From contig NZ_SWKM01000014.1 of assembly GCF_005871205.1 (NCBI RefSeq), forward strand, positions 288,001-352,000: a stretch of 64,000 nucleotides of DNA. The letters run 5' to 3'. How positions within the stretch are numbered: position 1 is the stretch's first letter; each line of letters opens with the position of its first letter. The stretch is from Marinobacter alexandrii. GTDB lineage: Bacteria > Pseudomonadota > Gammaproteobacteria > Pseudomonadales > Oleiphilaceae. The notes beneath the pieces were generated by a model that did not search any database, had not been told where the DNA came from, and worked only from the letters and a program-made list of their open reading frames with translations. The translations under genes and the position numbers were made by a program. Below are positions 8,252-16,968 of this stretch, one piece after another.

Positions 8252-9006
8252 TGAAGTTCCCCCCGCTTTCATCCCGCCCGCAGAGTGGCTTCACGCTGCT
8301 TGAAGTTCTGATTGCCGTCACCATCACTGCGGTGATTGGTCTGGGTGTGTGGCAGGTGTTAAGCGGTGTCATCACGTCCCGGGATCGCGTTAACGAACTG
8401 GCTGAAGAGTTTGATGGACTTCAGCGTGCCATGCTGCTGCTGGAGCGCGATCTGATGCAGGTGGTAAATCGTCCGGCGCGGGATGTGTATGGTGACTATC
8501 AGATTGCATTGACCAGCCGGCAAGAAGATTTCGCGTTGATGCTGACCAGGCAGGGTTGGCGAAACCCTCTGGGGTCACGTCGCAGTGGTCTGCAGCGGGT
8601 AGCCTGGGAATACACTGGTGAGGAACTCCGGCGCCGATACTGGCCTCTGGTCGATCAGGGCCAGGAGGACACCAGCAGAGATGTGTTGCTGTTGGAAGGT
8701 GTACTGGACTTTGAGGTTCGCTTTCTCAACGATCAACGGGCCTGGGAGCCGGAGTGGCCGACGGATGAAACCATGGCGAGCCTGTCGCCCGGCAGCCGGC
8801 CAGAGACGCCACTTCCCATGGGGATTGAAATCACCCTGGAACATGAGCGCTACGGCGATCTGGTGCGCACCTTTGTACTGCCGGACTTTAGTGCTGAAGA
8901 GGCCCAAGGCGTGGTTAACCAAACCAATGAAGCGGGCAGCGAGACCGAAGCCGAAGAGGGCGCTGACGATTCGGACGCGACTGGCACTCAGGGGCAGGGT
9001 GGCTGA
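8251..9006 (+). CDS. gspJ: Minor pseudopilin GspJ
   Basis: A 251-residue pseudopilin, slightly longer than usual. Cleavage site QSG|FTLLEVLIAVTITAVIGL, then the GspJ features: LQRAMLLLERDLMQVVNRPARD, SRRSGLQRVAWEYTGEELRRRYWPLVDQ and LLLEGVLDFEVRFL. The last 35 residues form an acidic, Ser/Thr/Gly-rich tail (TEAEEGADDSDATGTQGQGG) that looks disordered and is an extension of the standard domain. The ATG overlaps the gspI stop by one base. Confidence 0.93.
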   Translation: MKFPPLSSRPQSGFTLLEVLIAVTITAVIGLGVWQVLSGVITSRDRVNELAEEFDGLQRAMLLLERDLMQVVNRPARDVYGDYQIALTSRQEDFALMLTRQGWRNPLGSRRSGLQRVAWEYTGEELRRRYWPLVDQGQEDTSRDVLLLEGVLDFEVRFLNDQRAWEPEWPTDETMASLSPGSRPETPLPMGIEITLEHERYGDLVRTFVLPDFSAEEAQGVVNQTNEAGSETEAEEGADDSDATGTQGQGG

Positions 9007-10016
9007 TGGAGCACATCCGTGTTGACCAATTTCCGGCCAGAGAACGTGGCGTGGCCTTGATTATGGTGCTGTTGGCGATGGCACTGGTGGTTATGCTGAC
9101 ATCCGGAATGACCCAGCAACAAAGCATCCGGGTGTTCAAGGCCGGGCATTACCTGGCCCAGCAACAGGGAACGAGTATCGCGCTGGGTGCAGAAGCGTTC
9201 GCCAAACAGATCCTGGTCCGGGATTACGAGGACGATAAAGAAGAAAGCGAGATGATCGACAGTCTCGATGAGTTCTGGGCCATGAACGCGGCGATATTGC
9301 CCCTGGATGATAACGGTGTGGTCGAGGTTCAAATCGATGATCTGGGGGGGCGAATTAACCTGAACGATCTGGTGACCGCTAACGGTCAGGTGAATACACT
9401 GACCAAAGAGCGACTAACCCGGCTCTTCGCTGCCCTTGATATATCGGCGATCAATGTCGACGTGCTGGTCGACTGGATTGATGAAAATGACCAGACTGTT
9501 AGTGCCTATGGAGCCGAAGATGGTCAGTATCTCTCGGCGGAGCCCGGCTACCGGGCGGGCAACCAGCCCTTCATCAGCGTGACCGAGCTGCGGCTGCTGG
9601 AGGGAATGACGGAAGAGATCTACCAGGCCTTGAGCCCCCATGTGGCGGCCCTTCCGGTTTCCGGGCTGGGGATCAACGTGAACACTGCCACCGCGCCGGT
9701 GTTACGCTCGCTCAGTGAGGAGCTGACGGATGCCCAGGCGGCCGCTATTCTGGAAAAGAGAGAGGAGGAGCCGTTTCTGAACCTCCAGGACTTTCTCGCG
9801 CTACCAGAATTTGCCGGGTTAGGTTTAACCTCGGCGGGGCTTGGGCTGCAAACGCGCTTTTTTGAAGTCGCCTCCAGGATTACCTACGATGACCGGGTCG
9901 TGAACATGGTCAGCACCGTTTTCAGAAACCCGGAAGGCGAAATTCGGACGGTTCGACGGGATACCGGGCAGAAAAACCGAATTACAAAAGAGCCGTTCAC
10001 CATTTCAGAAGGATAG
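9006..10016 (+). CDS. gspK: Pseudopilus tip protein GspK
   Basis: A 336-residue GspK, the largest minor pseudopilin. The leader ends RERG with the mature start VALIMVLLAMALVVML; the position after Gly is not Phe and position 5 is not Glu, as is normal for GspK. The SAM-like insert follows (DDLGGRINLNDLV; LVDWIDENDQTVSAYGAED; ISVTELRLLEGMT; INVNTATAPVLRSL). It overlaps gspJ by one base (TGATGG). Confidence 0.94.
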   Translation: MEHIRVDQFPARERGVALIMVLLAMALVVMLTSGMTQQQSIRVFKAGHYLAQQQGTSIALGAEAFAKQILVRDYEDDKEESEMIDSLDEFWAMNAAILPLDDNGVVEVQIDDLGGRINLNDLVTANGQVNTLTKERLTRLFAALDISAINVDVLVDWIDENDQTVSAYGAEDGQYLSAEPGYRAGNQPFISVTELRLLEGMTEEIYQALSPHVAALPVSGLGINVNTATAPVLRSLSEELTDAQAAAILEKREEEPFLNLQDFLALPEFAGLGLTSAGLGLQTRFFEVASRITYDDRVVNMVSTVFRNPEGEIRTVRRDTGQKNRITKEPFTISEG

Positions 10017-10018
10017 CC

Positions 10019-11323
10019 ATGTCTTATCGCCTATACGTGCGGCCAGTGCCTCCACTGGCCGACCCCGCGCAGAACCCTGAGGCGTTCTCGTATAACTGGG
10101 TGTTGCATGATGCCAGCGGCGATACCCAGGCACGCGGTACCGGGGATACCCAGCGGGAAATAGAGCAGACACTGGGGCAGAATGCCCTCGACAATGTCTT
10201 GCTGATCGGGCTGATTCCTGGCGATGAGGCCTTGTTCTGCCTGGCCGACATCCCAGCCAAGCAAAGCCGATACATTCAGCAGGCCCTGCCGTACGCGGTG
10301 GAAGAGCAGATTGCCCAGGACATTGAGTCGGTGCACCTGGCCCTCGGGCGGCATACCGACGATGGCTATCGTGTGGCCGCCATTGACGAAGAACGCATGC
10401 GGCATTGGGTTAGTCTGTTCAGCGATTGGGAGCACGTACGCCTGGACGCGATCTACCCGGATGCCTCCTTGCTGCCGGTTACCGAAGGCGGCTGGTCGGT
10501 CTGTCTGGATGGCGAAATCGCGCTGATGGTCAGTGATCGTGGCGAGTGGCTAAGTATGCATTCGGTAAATCTGGGCATGTTTGCGCACACGCTCGCCGTC
10601 CCTCCCTCTGAGGAGGTCGTCGCCGAGGTACCGGTTACTCTTTATGCCACCGAGCAGGAATTTGATGCGCAGCAGACCATCGTGAGCGAGTTCAAGGCGC
10701 CAGGGCGGTTACTGGTGCGTCGGGAAACTCTTGAGCTGATGCCGCTGGAATTGCTGGCGCATGCTCACCATCACCACCTGTCACATCCGATAAATCTCTG
10801 CCAGAGCCGGTTTTCCAACCGGTCAGACACCGCAAGTCCCTTCAAGCCCTGGAAGCCCCTGATTGCTGTGGCAGCGGTCTGGTTTGGCATCCAGATTGCG
10901 CTCGAAGTAGGTATGGGGATGTACTACGAACGCAAGGCCAGTGAGTTGCAGGATCGGGCAATGGCGATCTACCGGGAGGCGTTTCCTGGTGATAGGCGCA
11001 CCCATGCGGGCAATGTTCGCCGTGTTATCGAAGGTCAGCTGCGAGTTGCGGGCTCTGCGGGCCCCGATCTGGATTTCATCACCTTGATGAAATACACCGG
11101 TCAGGAATATGCGGAACTTCCGGGAGGCCAGTCGGTTACCTTCAATTCCGTGAACTTCAGCCGATCCCGGGGAGAGTTGGTGGTGGATGTCAGGGCGGAA
11201 AGTTACGATCGCCTGAGCGCGCTGCGAAATGGCTTGTCCAATCAGGGGCTGGAAGCTCAAATTGGTTCCGTGGTTAACGAGTCCAGCGGCGCACGTGGCC
11301 GACTGACGGTTTCCGGAGGTTAA
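10019..11323 (+). CDS. gspL: Type II secretion assembly protein GspL
   Basis: A 434-residue bitopic inner-membrane protein. The N-terminal actin-like cytoplasmic domain (to about residue 270) includes LPYAVEEQIAQDIESVHLALG and DAIYPDASLLP. One transmembrane segment lies at about 281-297 (PLIAVAAVWFGIQIAL), followed by a periplasmic ferredoxin-like domain. Family role: recruits GspE to the membrane and pairs with GspM. It starts 2 bases after the gspK stop. Confidence 0.93.
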   Translation: MSYRLYVRPVPPLADPAQNPEAFSYNWVLHDASGDTQARGTGDTQREIEQTLGQNALDNVLLIGLIPGDEALFCLADIPAKQSRYIQQALPYAVEEQIAQDIESVHLALGRHTDDGYRVAAIDEERMRHWVSLFSDWEHVRLDAIYPDASLLPVTEGGWSVCLDGEIALMVSDRGEWLSMHSVNLGMFAHTLAVPPSEEVVAEVPVTLYATEQEFDAQQTIVSEFKAPGRLLVRRETLELMPLELLAHAHHHHLSHPINLCQSRFSNRSDTASPFKPWKPLIAVAAVWFGIQIALEVGMGMYYERKASELQDRAMAIYREAFPGDRRTHAGNVRRVIEGQLRVAGSAGPDLDFITLMKYTGQEYAELPGGQSVTFNSVNFSRSRGELVVDVRAESYDRLSALRNGLSNQGLEAQIGSVVNESSGARGRLTVSGG

Positions 11324-11327
11324 GGTC

Positions 11328-11855
11328 ATGTTTGAGAAACTTAAAAACCAGCCCTCGGTTGGCAAGCTGATTGCCCAGTACGACCAACTGGCTCGTCGTG
11401 ATCAGCAGGCATTGCTGGTGTTAATGGTTGCGGTCCTGTTGGGGCTGTTGTACTTCGCAGTATGGAATCCGGCCACCAGTTTTCACGATTCGGCGGCTGC
11501 CCAGCGGGAAAACGCGGCTGAACTCCTTGCCTGGATGCAAACCAATGAAACCACTATCAAACGCTTGGGCAGCGCTAGTGGCGATGCCTCCCCGGGCTCC
11601 GCGAATTTACCAGATGGCCGGGCACTCATGGCACTGGTGACTCGCTCTGCGCGGGAATCCGGGTTGGCACTGCAACGGTTTGAGCCAAGCGGTGAAAACG
11701 CAATCCGGGTCTGGATCGAGGATGCTCCGTTTGCCGAGGTTGCAGCCTGGTTGGAGCGACTGAAATCGGGCAATGGCGTGATCATTGACCAGGCCGCCAT
11801 GGACCGGGCCGATGAACCAGGCCGGGTTTCTGTTCGTTTAACACTGACAATCTGA
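11328..11855 (+). CDS. gspM: Type II secretion protein GspM
   Basis: A 175-residue membrane protein with a short cytoplasmic start, one transmembrane helix at about residues 33-48 (ALLVLMVAVLLGLLYFAVW), then a periplasmic ferredoxin-like domain (LMALVTRSARESGLALQRFEPS; VWIEDAPFAEVAAWLERL). It starts 4 bases after gspL with GGAGG. No gspN follows, and gspD does not lie in the window, so the outer-membrane secretin must be encoded elsewhere. Confidence 0.92.
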   Translation: MFEKLKNQPSVGKLIAQYDQLARRDQQALLVLMVAVLLGLLYFAVWNPATSFHDSAAAQRENAAELLAWMQTNETTIKRLGSASGDASPGSANLPDGRALMALVTRSARESGLALQRFEPSGENAIRVWIEDAPFAEVAAWLERLKSGNGVIIDQAAMDRADEPGRVSVRLTLTI

Positions 11856-11884
11856 TTCGGTAGTACCGGCAGGAGAGCATGAGA

Positions 11885-12556
11885 ATGGCTAACGGCAGTG
11901 GTAACAGCAGTCAATCAGAACCCGTGATTGTGCGTCTTGATGGCTCCGCGACTAACGAGGCGCGCTCCATTCTTTATCATGCTTACCGGCAGGAACCCAC
12001 GTTCCAGTACCTGTTTGACCACCGGCGCCCAGGCTACGATCAGCGAATTCGGGCCACCATCCGCGAACTCATTGATCTGTATTTTGAGTTTGATCAGGAA
12101 GCCATCGGCGTCATGGTAGACGATACCCTGGTGGCCGTTGCGTTTATTGGCGATCCCGAATTACGGATGAACCTGGCAGATCAGTTCAGCTGGCGTATTC
12201 GTATGGTTCTGACGACGGGGTTTGCATCGACACGGCGTTACCTCGATTACCACGAAAAGATCCGGAATATGCTGCCCCAGCCATTGGCGCATCAATTGCC
12301 GCTGATGGGCGTAAATCCCAAATACCAGAACCGTGGTTACGGCCGTCTGCTGCTGAAAACCGTTGAAAAACTCTGTTCGGAAAATCCCCGCGGCAGCGGG
12401 TTGGTGCTCGATACCGGAAATAGTCGATACCTGCCATTTTACGAGTCCGAGGGGTTCCGCAGTCTTGGCAAAATACGACTCGGTGACTTTGAGGATCATG
12501 TTCTGTTCCGGGAAGTGCACCCGGAGAGTAAAGCAGCCGCTGAAGGCCGCCACTGA
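11885..12556 (+). CDS. GNAT-family N-acetyltransferase
   Basis: A cytoplasmic protein of about 223 residues with the GNAT acetyl-CoA site: LPLMGVNPKYQNRGYGRLLL (motif A, V-x-P-x-x-Q-x-R/G-x-G-x/A) and a late YESEGFRSLG strand. ATG 11879 and ATG 11885 are both possible; AGGAG is 3-4 bases from the first and about 9 from the second, so 11885 is preferred. The N-terminal half (SILYHAYRQEPTFQYLF) resembles acyltransferases that act on small molecules. It lies about 25 bases after gspM on the same strand and may be transcribed with it, but a role in secretion is not implied by sequence. Substrate unknown. Confidence 0.8.
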   Translation: MANGSGNSSQSEPVIVRLDGSATNEARSILYHAYRQEPTFQYLFDHRRPGYDQRIRATIRELIDLYFEFDQEAIGVMVDDTLVAVAFIGDPELRMNLADQFSWRIRMVLTTGFASTRRYLDYHEKIRNMLPQPLAHQLPLMGVNPKYQNRGYGRLLLKTVEKLCSENPRGSGLVLDTGNSRYLPFYESEGFRSLGKIRLGDFEDHVLFREVHPESKAAAEGRH

Positions 12557-12581
12557 TTTCGAATGACCTACAGGAGACACT

Positions 12582-13943
12582 GTGTCTGACAACCACGATT
12601 TTGATCTGATTGTAATTGGAGCTGGCTCGGGCGGAGTGCGCCTGGCAAGGATGTCGGCCCAGCGGGGCGCCCGCGTTGCCGTAATCGAATCACGGTATCT
12701 GGGCGGCACCTGCGTCAATGTTGGTTGTGTGCCCAAGAAACTGTTTGTGTATGGCGCGCATGTGCACGATGAGCTCGAAGATGCTGCCGGTTACGGTTGG
12801 AACGTGCCGACCTCAGACGTGACTTTTGACTGGCCGACACTGGTGGCCAACAAGAACGCCGAAATTGAGCGGCTTAATGGAATCTACGGCCGAATGCTCC
12901 AGAACGCTGGCGTGACAATCATTGAGGGCACAGCGTCGTTCTCCGATGCTAATACCGTAGTAGCGGGCGGAACCTCCTACACTGCAAAGCATGTGACCGT
13001 GGCGACAGGGAGCTGGCCGGTGGTGCCAGATATTCCCGGAAAGCAATGTGTGGTCACCTCTAATGAAATGTTCTACCTGCCGCAGCTTCCCAAGCGTGCC
13101 GTGATCTGGGGCGGTGGCTACATTGCTGTTGAGTTCGCGGGCATTCTGGCTGGGCTTGGCGTTGAGACGACGCTGTTGTATCGCGGAGAGCTGTTCCTGA
13201 GGGGGTTTGACACCGATATCCGGAACTTTACCGAACAGGAAATGCGTAAGAAAGGCATTGATCTTCGGTTTGGGGTCAACATCGATTCAGTGGAGCCGGA
13301 AGGCAATCAGTACCGGGTTCATCTGAATAACGGTGAAACCCTGGCGACTGGCTTGGTGATGGCCGCGACCGGCCGGTCAGCTCTGGTGGAAGGCCTTGGA
13401 CTAAGCGAACTGGGTGTGGAACTAAGCGAGTCGGGGCATGTGGTGGTGGATGAACATTTCCAGACCGCGGTCCCATCCATCAGCGCTCTGGGCGATGTTA
13501 TTGGTACTCCGCAACTGACGCCGGTGGCGTTGGCCCAGGGGATGGTGCTGTCCCGGCGGTTGTTCGGTGATGGCCAGGGTGAAATGGATTACTCTGCTAT
13601 TCCGACGGCGGTGTTCTGCCAGCCTAACATTGGCACCGTGGGTCTGACGGAAGATGAAGCTCGCTCAGCCGGCCATTCGCTGCGTATTTATCGCTCGGAG
13701 TTCCGGCCCATGAAATACACCCTGAGTGGCCGTGACGAGCGCAGCCTTATGAAACTCGTGGTCGATGACGAAACCGACAAGGTGTTGGGTGCTCACATGG
13801 TGGGGCCAGATGCTGGGGAAATCACTCAAGGGCTGGCCGTGGCCATCAAGGCCGGTGCCACCAAGGCTCAGTTCGACTCGACCCTGGGCATCCACCCGAC
13901 CTCTGCCGAGGAATTTGTGACCATGAGGGAAGCTGTCGTCTAA
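12582..13943 (+). CDS. gor: Glutathione-disulfide reductase
   Basis: A 453-residue FAD/NADPH enzyme that reduces glutathione disulfide. FAD site VIGAGSGGVRLARMSAQRGA (residues 12-31), redox pair Cys44/Cys49 in GGTCVNVGCVPKK, a second Rossmann motif GGGYIAVEFAGILAGLG for NADPH, and the C-terminal HPTSAEEF carrying the catalytic His-Glu. Absence of the lipoamide dehydrogenase GGTCLNVGCIPSK form and presence of VPKK favour Gor. The start is GTG with CAGGAG upstream. It follows the GNAT gene by 25 bases and may share its transcript. Confidence 0.93.
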   Translation: MSDNHDFDLIVIGAGSGGVRLARMSAQRGARVAVIESRYLGGTCVNVGCVPKKLFVYGAHVHDELEDAAGYGWNVPTSDVTFDWPTLVANKNAEIERLNGIYGRMLQNAGVTIIEGTASFSDANTVVAGGTSYTAKHVTVATGSWPVVPDIPGKQCVVTSNEMFYLPQLPKRAVIWGGGYIAVEFAGILAGLGVETTLLYRGELFLRGFDTDIRNFTEQEMRKKGIDLRFGVNIDSVEPEGNQYRVHLNNGETLATGLVMAATGRSALVEGLGLSELGVELSESGHVVVDEHFQTAVPSISALGDVIGTPQLTPVALAQGMVLSRRLFGDGQGEMDYSAIPTAVFCQPNIGTVGLTEDEARSAGHSLRIYRSEFRPMKYTLSGRDERSLMKLVVDDETDKVLGAHMVGPDAGEITQGLAVAIKAGATKAQFDSTLGIHPTSAEEFVTMREAVV

Positions 13944-14013
13944 CGGATCCACATGCCCAGGGAAGGGCGCTGAATGCCTCAGCTTTTCATCTCGCTCTCT
14001 GCTCTTCATATTC

Positions 14014-15966
14014 TCAGCCCTGGACCCAGCGTCCCAGAACTTTCTGTAGATTTTCCTTTCGTACCGGCTTGGCGACGTAATCGTTCATGCCGCTTTCCAG
14101 GCAGTTTCTGTCAGTGCCCGGTAATACGTCAGCGGTGAGCGCGATGATCGGAGTGCCTGACCGGCCATTGCTCTGTTCCCATTCGCGAATGTGACGGGTG
14201 GTTTCGTAGCCGTCCATCACCGGCATCTGGCAGTCCATTAAGTTGACGTCGTAGCCCCTGTGGTTACTGCGGATCATGTTCAGGGCATCCTTGCCGTTGT
14301 TCGCCGAATCGGCCTGGTAACCCAGCTTGGTCAACATGGCTTTTGCCACGCGCTGGTTAACAAGGTTGTCCTCGACAACCAGTGCATGGGCTACACCGGA
14401 ACCGGGCTCCCGGGGCTCTCTGGTTGACTGGTTGTCGTAGGTTGGGGCGTCAGCACTGCTTGCAAGCTCAAGCGGAAGCTCAAACCGGAAGGACGAACCT
14501 TTTCCAAGATCTGTTTCGACCTTGATGTGGCCACCCATAAGTTCCACCAGCCGCTGCACCAGTGCTAGTCCGAGGCCGGTGCCGCCGTGGCTGCGGTCGT
14601 CGCCGTGCTGTAGTTGTTCGAAGGAATTAAAGATATCCGGCAGTCGTTCAATTGGAATGCCCGAGCCTGAGTCACTCACAGCGCAGTTAAGAATGATGCA
14701 GTTGTCCTCCAGCCCAAAGCAACCTGCTTGAATGATGACGGATCCGTCGCTGGTGAACTTAATGGCGTTATCGATCAAACTGGCGATGATCTGGCGCAGT
14801 CTGGGCGCATCGCCAATCACCATGGGTTTGTCTGGCCAATCGCCGAAGAAATTCACGCTGAGCGCCAGGCCTCGCTCTTCGGCTACTTGACGGTAGGTGG
14901 CTGCGCAGTTCTGGATTAGCTTCTGAAGCTCGAACTCCTGGCTGGAAAGCTTGAGAGTGCCGCTTTCCATGCGGGAAAAATCAAGGATGTCACTGATGAC
15001 CGTCAAGAGATCCTCGGTGGATTGACGGGCGGTTGTCAGGTAATCCTGCTGACTAGGGGTCAGGGAATCCTCCTGAATCAGATCGATCATACCCAGCACA
15101 CCGTTCAGTGGCGTGCGCAGTTCATGACTCATAGTTGCCAGAAATTCCGACTTCGCCAGATTGGCTGATTCCGCTTTCTGGCGTGCGTTCTCTGAGGCCG
15201 CCAGGGTTTGCTCGCGGGAAGCCTCCAGGCTAAATAGGTGGGTTGCCAGTTCGTTCAATTGTCGCTCAATTTCGACAACCTCCTGCGCGCTGCCCCGATT
15301 GCCGATAGTGACTTCTTCATAGTCCCGGTTGATCAAGCGGGAAATTCGGCCAGATAACTGTCGGACGGGAGAGAGTATGGTGTTCAGGTGGTGCTGGATG
15401 ATCAGCATCGTGAACAGCAGGAGGGAGGCTCCCACTGCCAGCGATGTCCAGAGGATATCTCTTTGCCGGTTAGCTAGCAGATCCTGGTTGACACCAACGT
15501 GAACTGTGCCCATTCGCAATGCGCTCACTCCTAGACCGGACTTAGGCGTGAACCATTCGGTAGTCCGTCCGACATCCAGCTCCAGCGGCTGTTGCAATAT
15601 CTCCGTTTCGAAGACGTTGTACAGATCAGGATCAATCGGGGTACTGGTTTCACTGTTGACAACGAAACCGATCGGGTCGCCCATGACATTGGTCACCTCG
15701 ATCCAGTCCGCTTTGCTTCGCTTCAGCGCTTGGGACAAAACCTGCTCAAGTGCCTGACGGTTACCCGAAACCACAGCGTATTCCAGAGTCGGCGCCAAAC
15801 TGTCCGCAAACATCTGACTGCTATCAAACAACTGCTGCCGGGCGTCCTCCAGTCGTGCCGAGGTGAAAAATGCAATCAAAACAATAAACATGACGATGGC
15901 AGGGACAGCGCCAAGCAGCAGGAGCTTGCGGGTCAGCGTCGATCGAGCGATGTCTGGTTCATTCAC
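14014..15966 (-). CDS. Hybrid sensor histidine kinase (HAMP-HisKA-HATPase-REC)
   Basis: About 650 residues. Transmembrane helix 1 at about 15-37, a periplasmic sensing region to about 170, helix 2 at about 173-192, HAMP, then HisKA with MSHELRTPLNG (phospho-His near 281), HATPase boxes (DNAIKFTSDG; DSGSGIP; GGTGLGLAL) and a C-terminal receiver with VVEDN, phospho-acceptor Asp in LMDCQMPVMDG and the Lys in AKPVRKEN. No HPt domain follows, so phosphate must pass to a separate protein or the receiver is autoregulatory. GTG 15966 has GGAGG 8 bases upstream and overlaps the binding-protein stop; an ATG at 15990 is possible. The overlap ties it to the periplasmic binding protein, which may feed it the ligand. 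Confidence 0.9.
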   Translation of the reverse strand: MNEPDIARSTLTRKLLLLGAVPAIVMFIVLIAFFTSARLEDARQQLFDSSQMFADSLAPTLEYAVVSGNRQALEQVLSQALKRSKADWIEVTNVMGDPIGFVVNSETSTPIDPDLYNVFETEILQQPLELDVGRTTEWFTPKSGLGVSALRMGTVHVGVNQDLLANRQRDILWTSLAVGASLLLFTMLIIQHHLNTILSPVRQLSGRISRLINRDYEEVTIGNRGSAQEVVEIERQLNELATHLFSLEASREQTLAASENARQKAESANLAKSEFLATMSHELRTPLNGVLGMIDLIQEDSLTPSQQDYLTTARQSTEDLLTVISDILDFSRMESGTLKLSSQEFELQKLIQNCAATYRQVAEERGLALSVNFFGDWPDKPMVIGDAPRLRQIIASLIDNAIKFTSDGSVIIQAGCFGLEDNCIILNCAVSDSGSGIPIERLPDIFNSFEQLQHGDDRSHGGTGLGLALVQRLVELMGGHIKVETDLGKGSSFRFELPLELASSADAPTYDNQSTREPREPGSGVAHALVVEDNLVNQRVAKAMLTKLGYQADSANNGKDALNMIRSNHRGYDVNLMDCQMPVMDGYETTRHIREWEQSNGRSGTPIIALTADVLPGTDRNCLESGMNDYVAKPVRKENLQKVLGRWVQG

Positions 15967-16891
15967 CCTGCGGCCCTCCATTCTCGGCAAGTTCCTGCTG
16001 TATGGCCCGGTTTAAAAGTGCAGGGTCCGGAACCGGGATATTCATTGAGCGAGCAACCTGATCGTTCACGTCAACCCGATAGATTAGCGGATAAGCCGGG
16101 GCAGGAAATGCGCCGGCTACGAAATACTGTTCGATGAAATTGGCGCCCAGCGCAGCCATTTCCACAAAGGGAGCGTAGCTTGAGGCGAGCGAGCCCGCTT
16201 TGACATAAGCCTGACTCGGGCCGATAACGATTTTGTTTCGGCGGTAAGCTGTCAACAGAATGTGTTTGATGGTGCGAGGGTTATAGATGGCATCGTCAGG
16301 CGCGGCAAGGAGGAAGTCGCCGTAGCGAAGCGCTCGTACAAGGGAGGGAATCAGGTCGTCTTCATTGTCGACGACAAAAACCCGTGCACTCATCCCGTGA
16401 GCTGGCAATTCATCAATCAGGGGTTCGTATAGTTCAACCGACGCCGTCGTGGCGAGGATGGCCACATTGTTGGCGTGGGGTAATATCGCTTTGCCCGTCA
16501 GAGCCTGGCGAAGCAAAGGAACGTCGTAGAGGACCCCGGAGATCTGGCCCGGGTTCCGGGCAGCAAACCCGTCGATGAATGATTTGTTCACCAACATGGC
16601 TAAAATCGGTATCGAGCGATTGGCCTGGCGCACCCTGGAGAACGCTGCTGGGCCGATGGAAATAACGGGAGTGTTCTCGACCATAGGAATTTGATCGCTG
16701 GAAATCGGGGTGAGGGTAATATCACTTTTTAATTGGTCGGCGAGTAAGGTCTGAACGTGCTGGTCAAGAGCGATGTTGCCTGACCCCGCAAAATATACGA
16801 GTCGGCCCTGTGTTTCCTGGCCGTAGGCTGACACCACGAAGACGAGGCCCAAGAGAGTCGCCACGGCTCGCCTGAAAGTGTCGCGGGTCAT
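15959..16891 (-). CDS. Periplasmic ABC-type substrate-binding protein (ABC_sub_bind-like)
   Basis: About 310 residues. MTRDTFRRAVATLLGLVFVV followed by SAYGQ is a Sec signal peptide, so ATG 16891 is chosen over 16933. The mature protein has the two-lobed layout of the PF04392-type binding proteins (VISIGPAAFSRVRQ; IPILAMLVN; GVLYDVPLLRQ; VAILATTASVELYE). No ABC permease or ATPase gene is near. It sits between a TonB-dependent receptor and a hybrid kinase, overlapping the kinase by 8 bases, which points to ligand sensing instead of transport. Ligand unknown. Confidence 0.78.
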   Translation of the reverse strand: MTRDTFRRAVATLLGLVFVVSAYGQETQGRLVYFAGSGNIALDQHVQTLLADQLKSDITLTPISSDQIPMVENTPVISIGPAAFSRVRQANRSIPILAMLVNKSFIDGFAARNPGQISGVLYDVPLLRQALTGKAILPHANNVAILATTASVELYEPLIDELPAHGMSARVFVVDNEDDLIPSLVRALRYGDFLLAAPDDAIYNPRTIKHILLTAYRRNKIVIGPSQAYVKAGSLASSYAPFVEMAALGANFIEQYFVAGAFPAPAYPLIYRVDVNDQVARSMNIPVPDPALLNRAIQQELAENGGPQGE

Positions 16892-16968
16892 GTGCAGCAA
16901 ACTTCCCCATATGAATCTGCCGTGTGGTGTCATACCATCCTGGGTTACATGCTTTCCTTGGACTGCGT

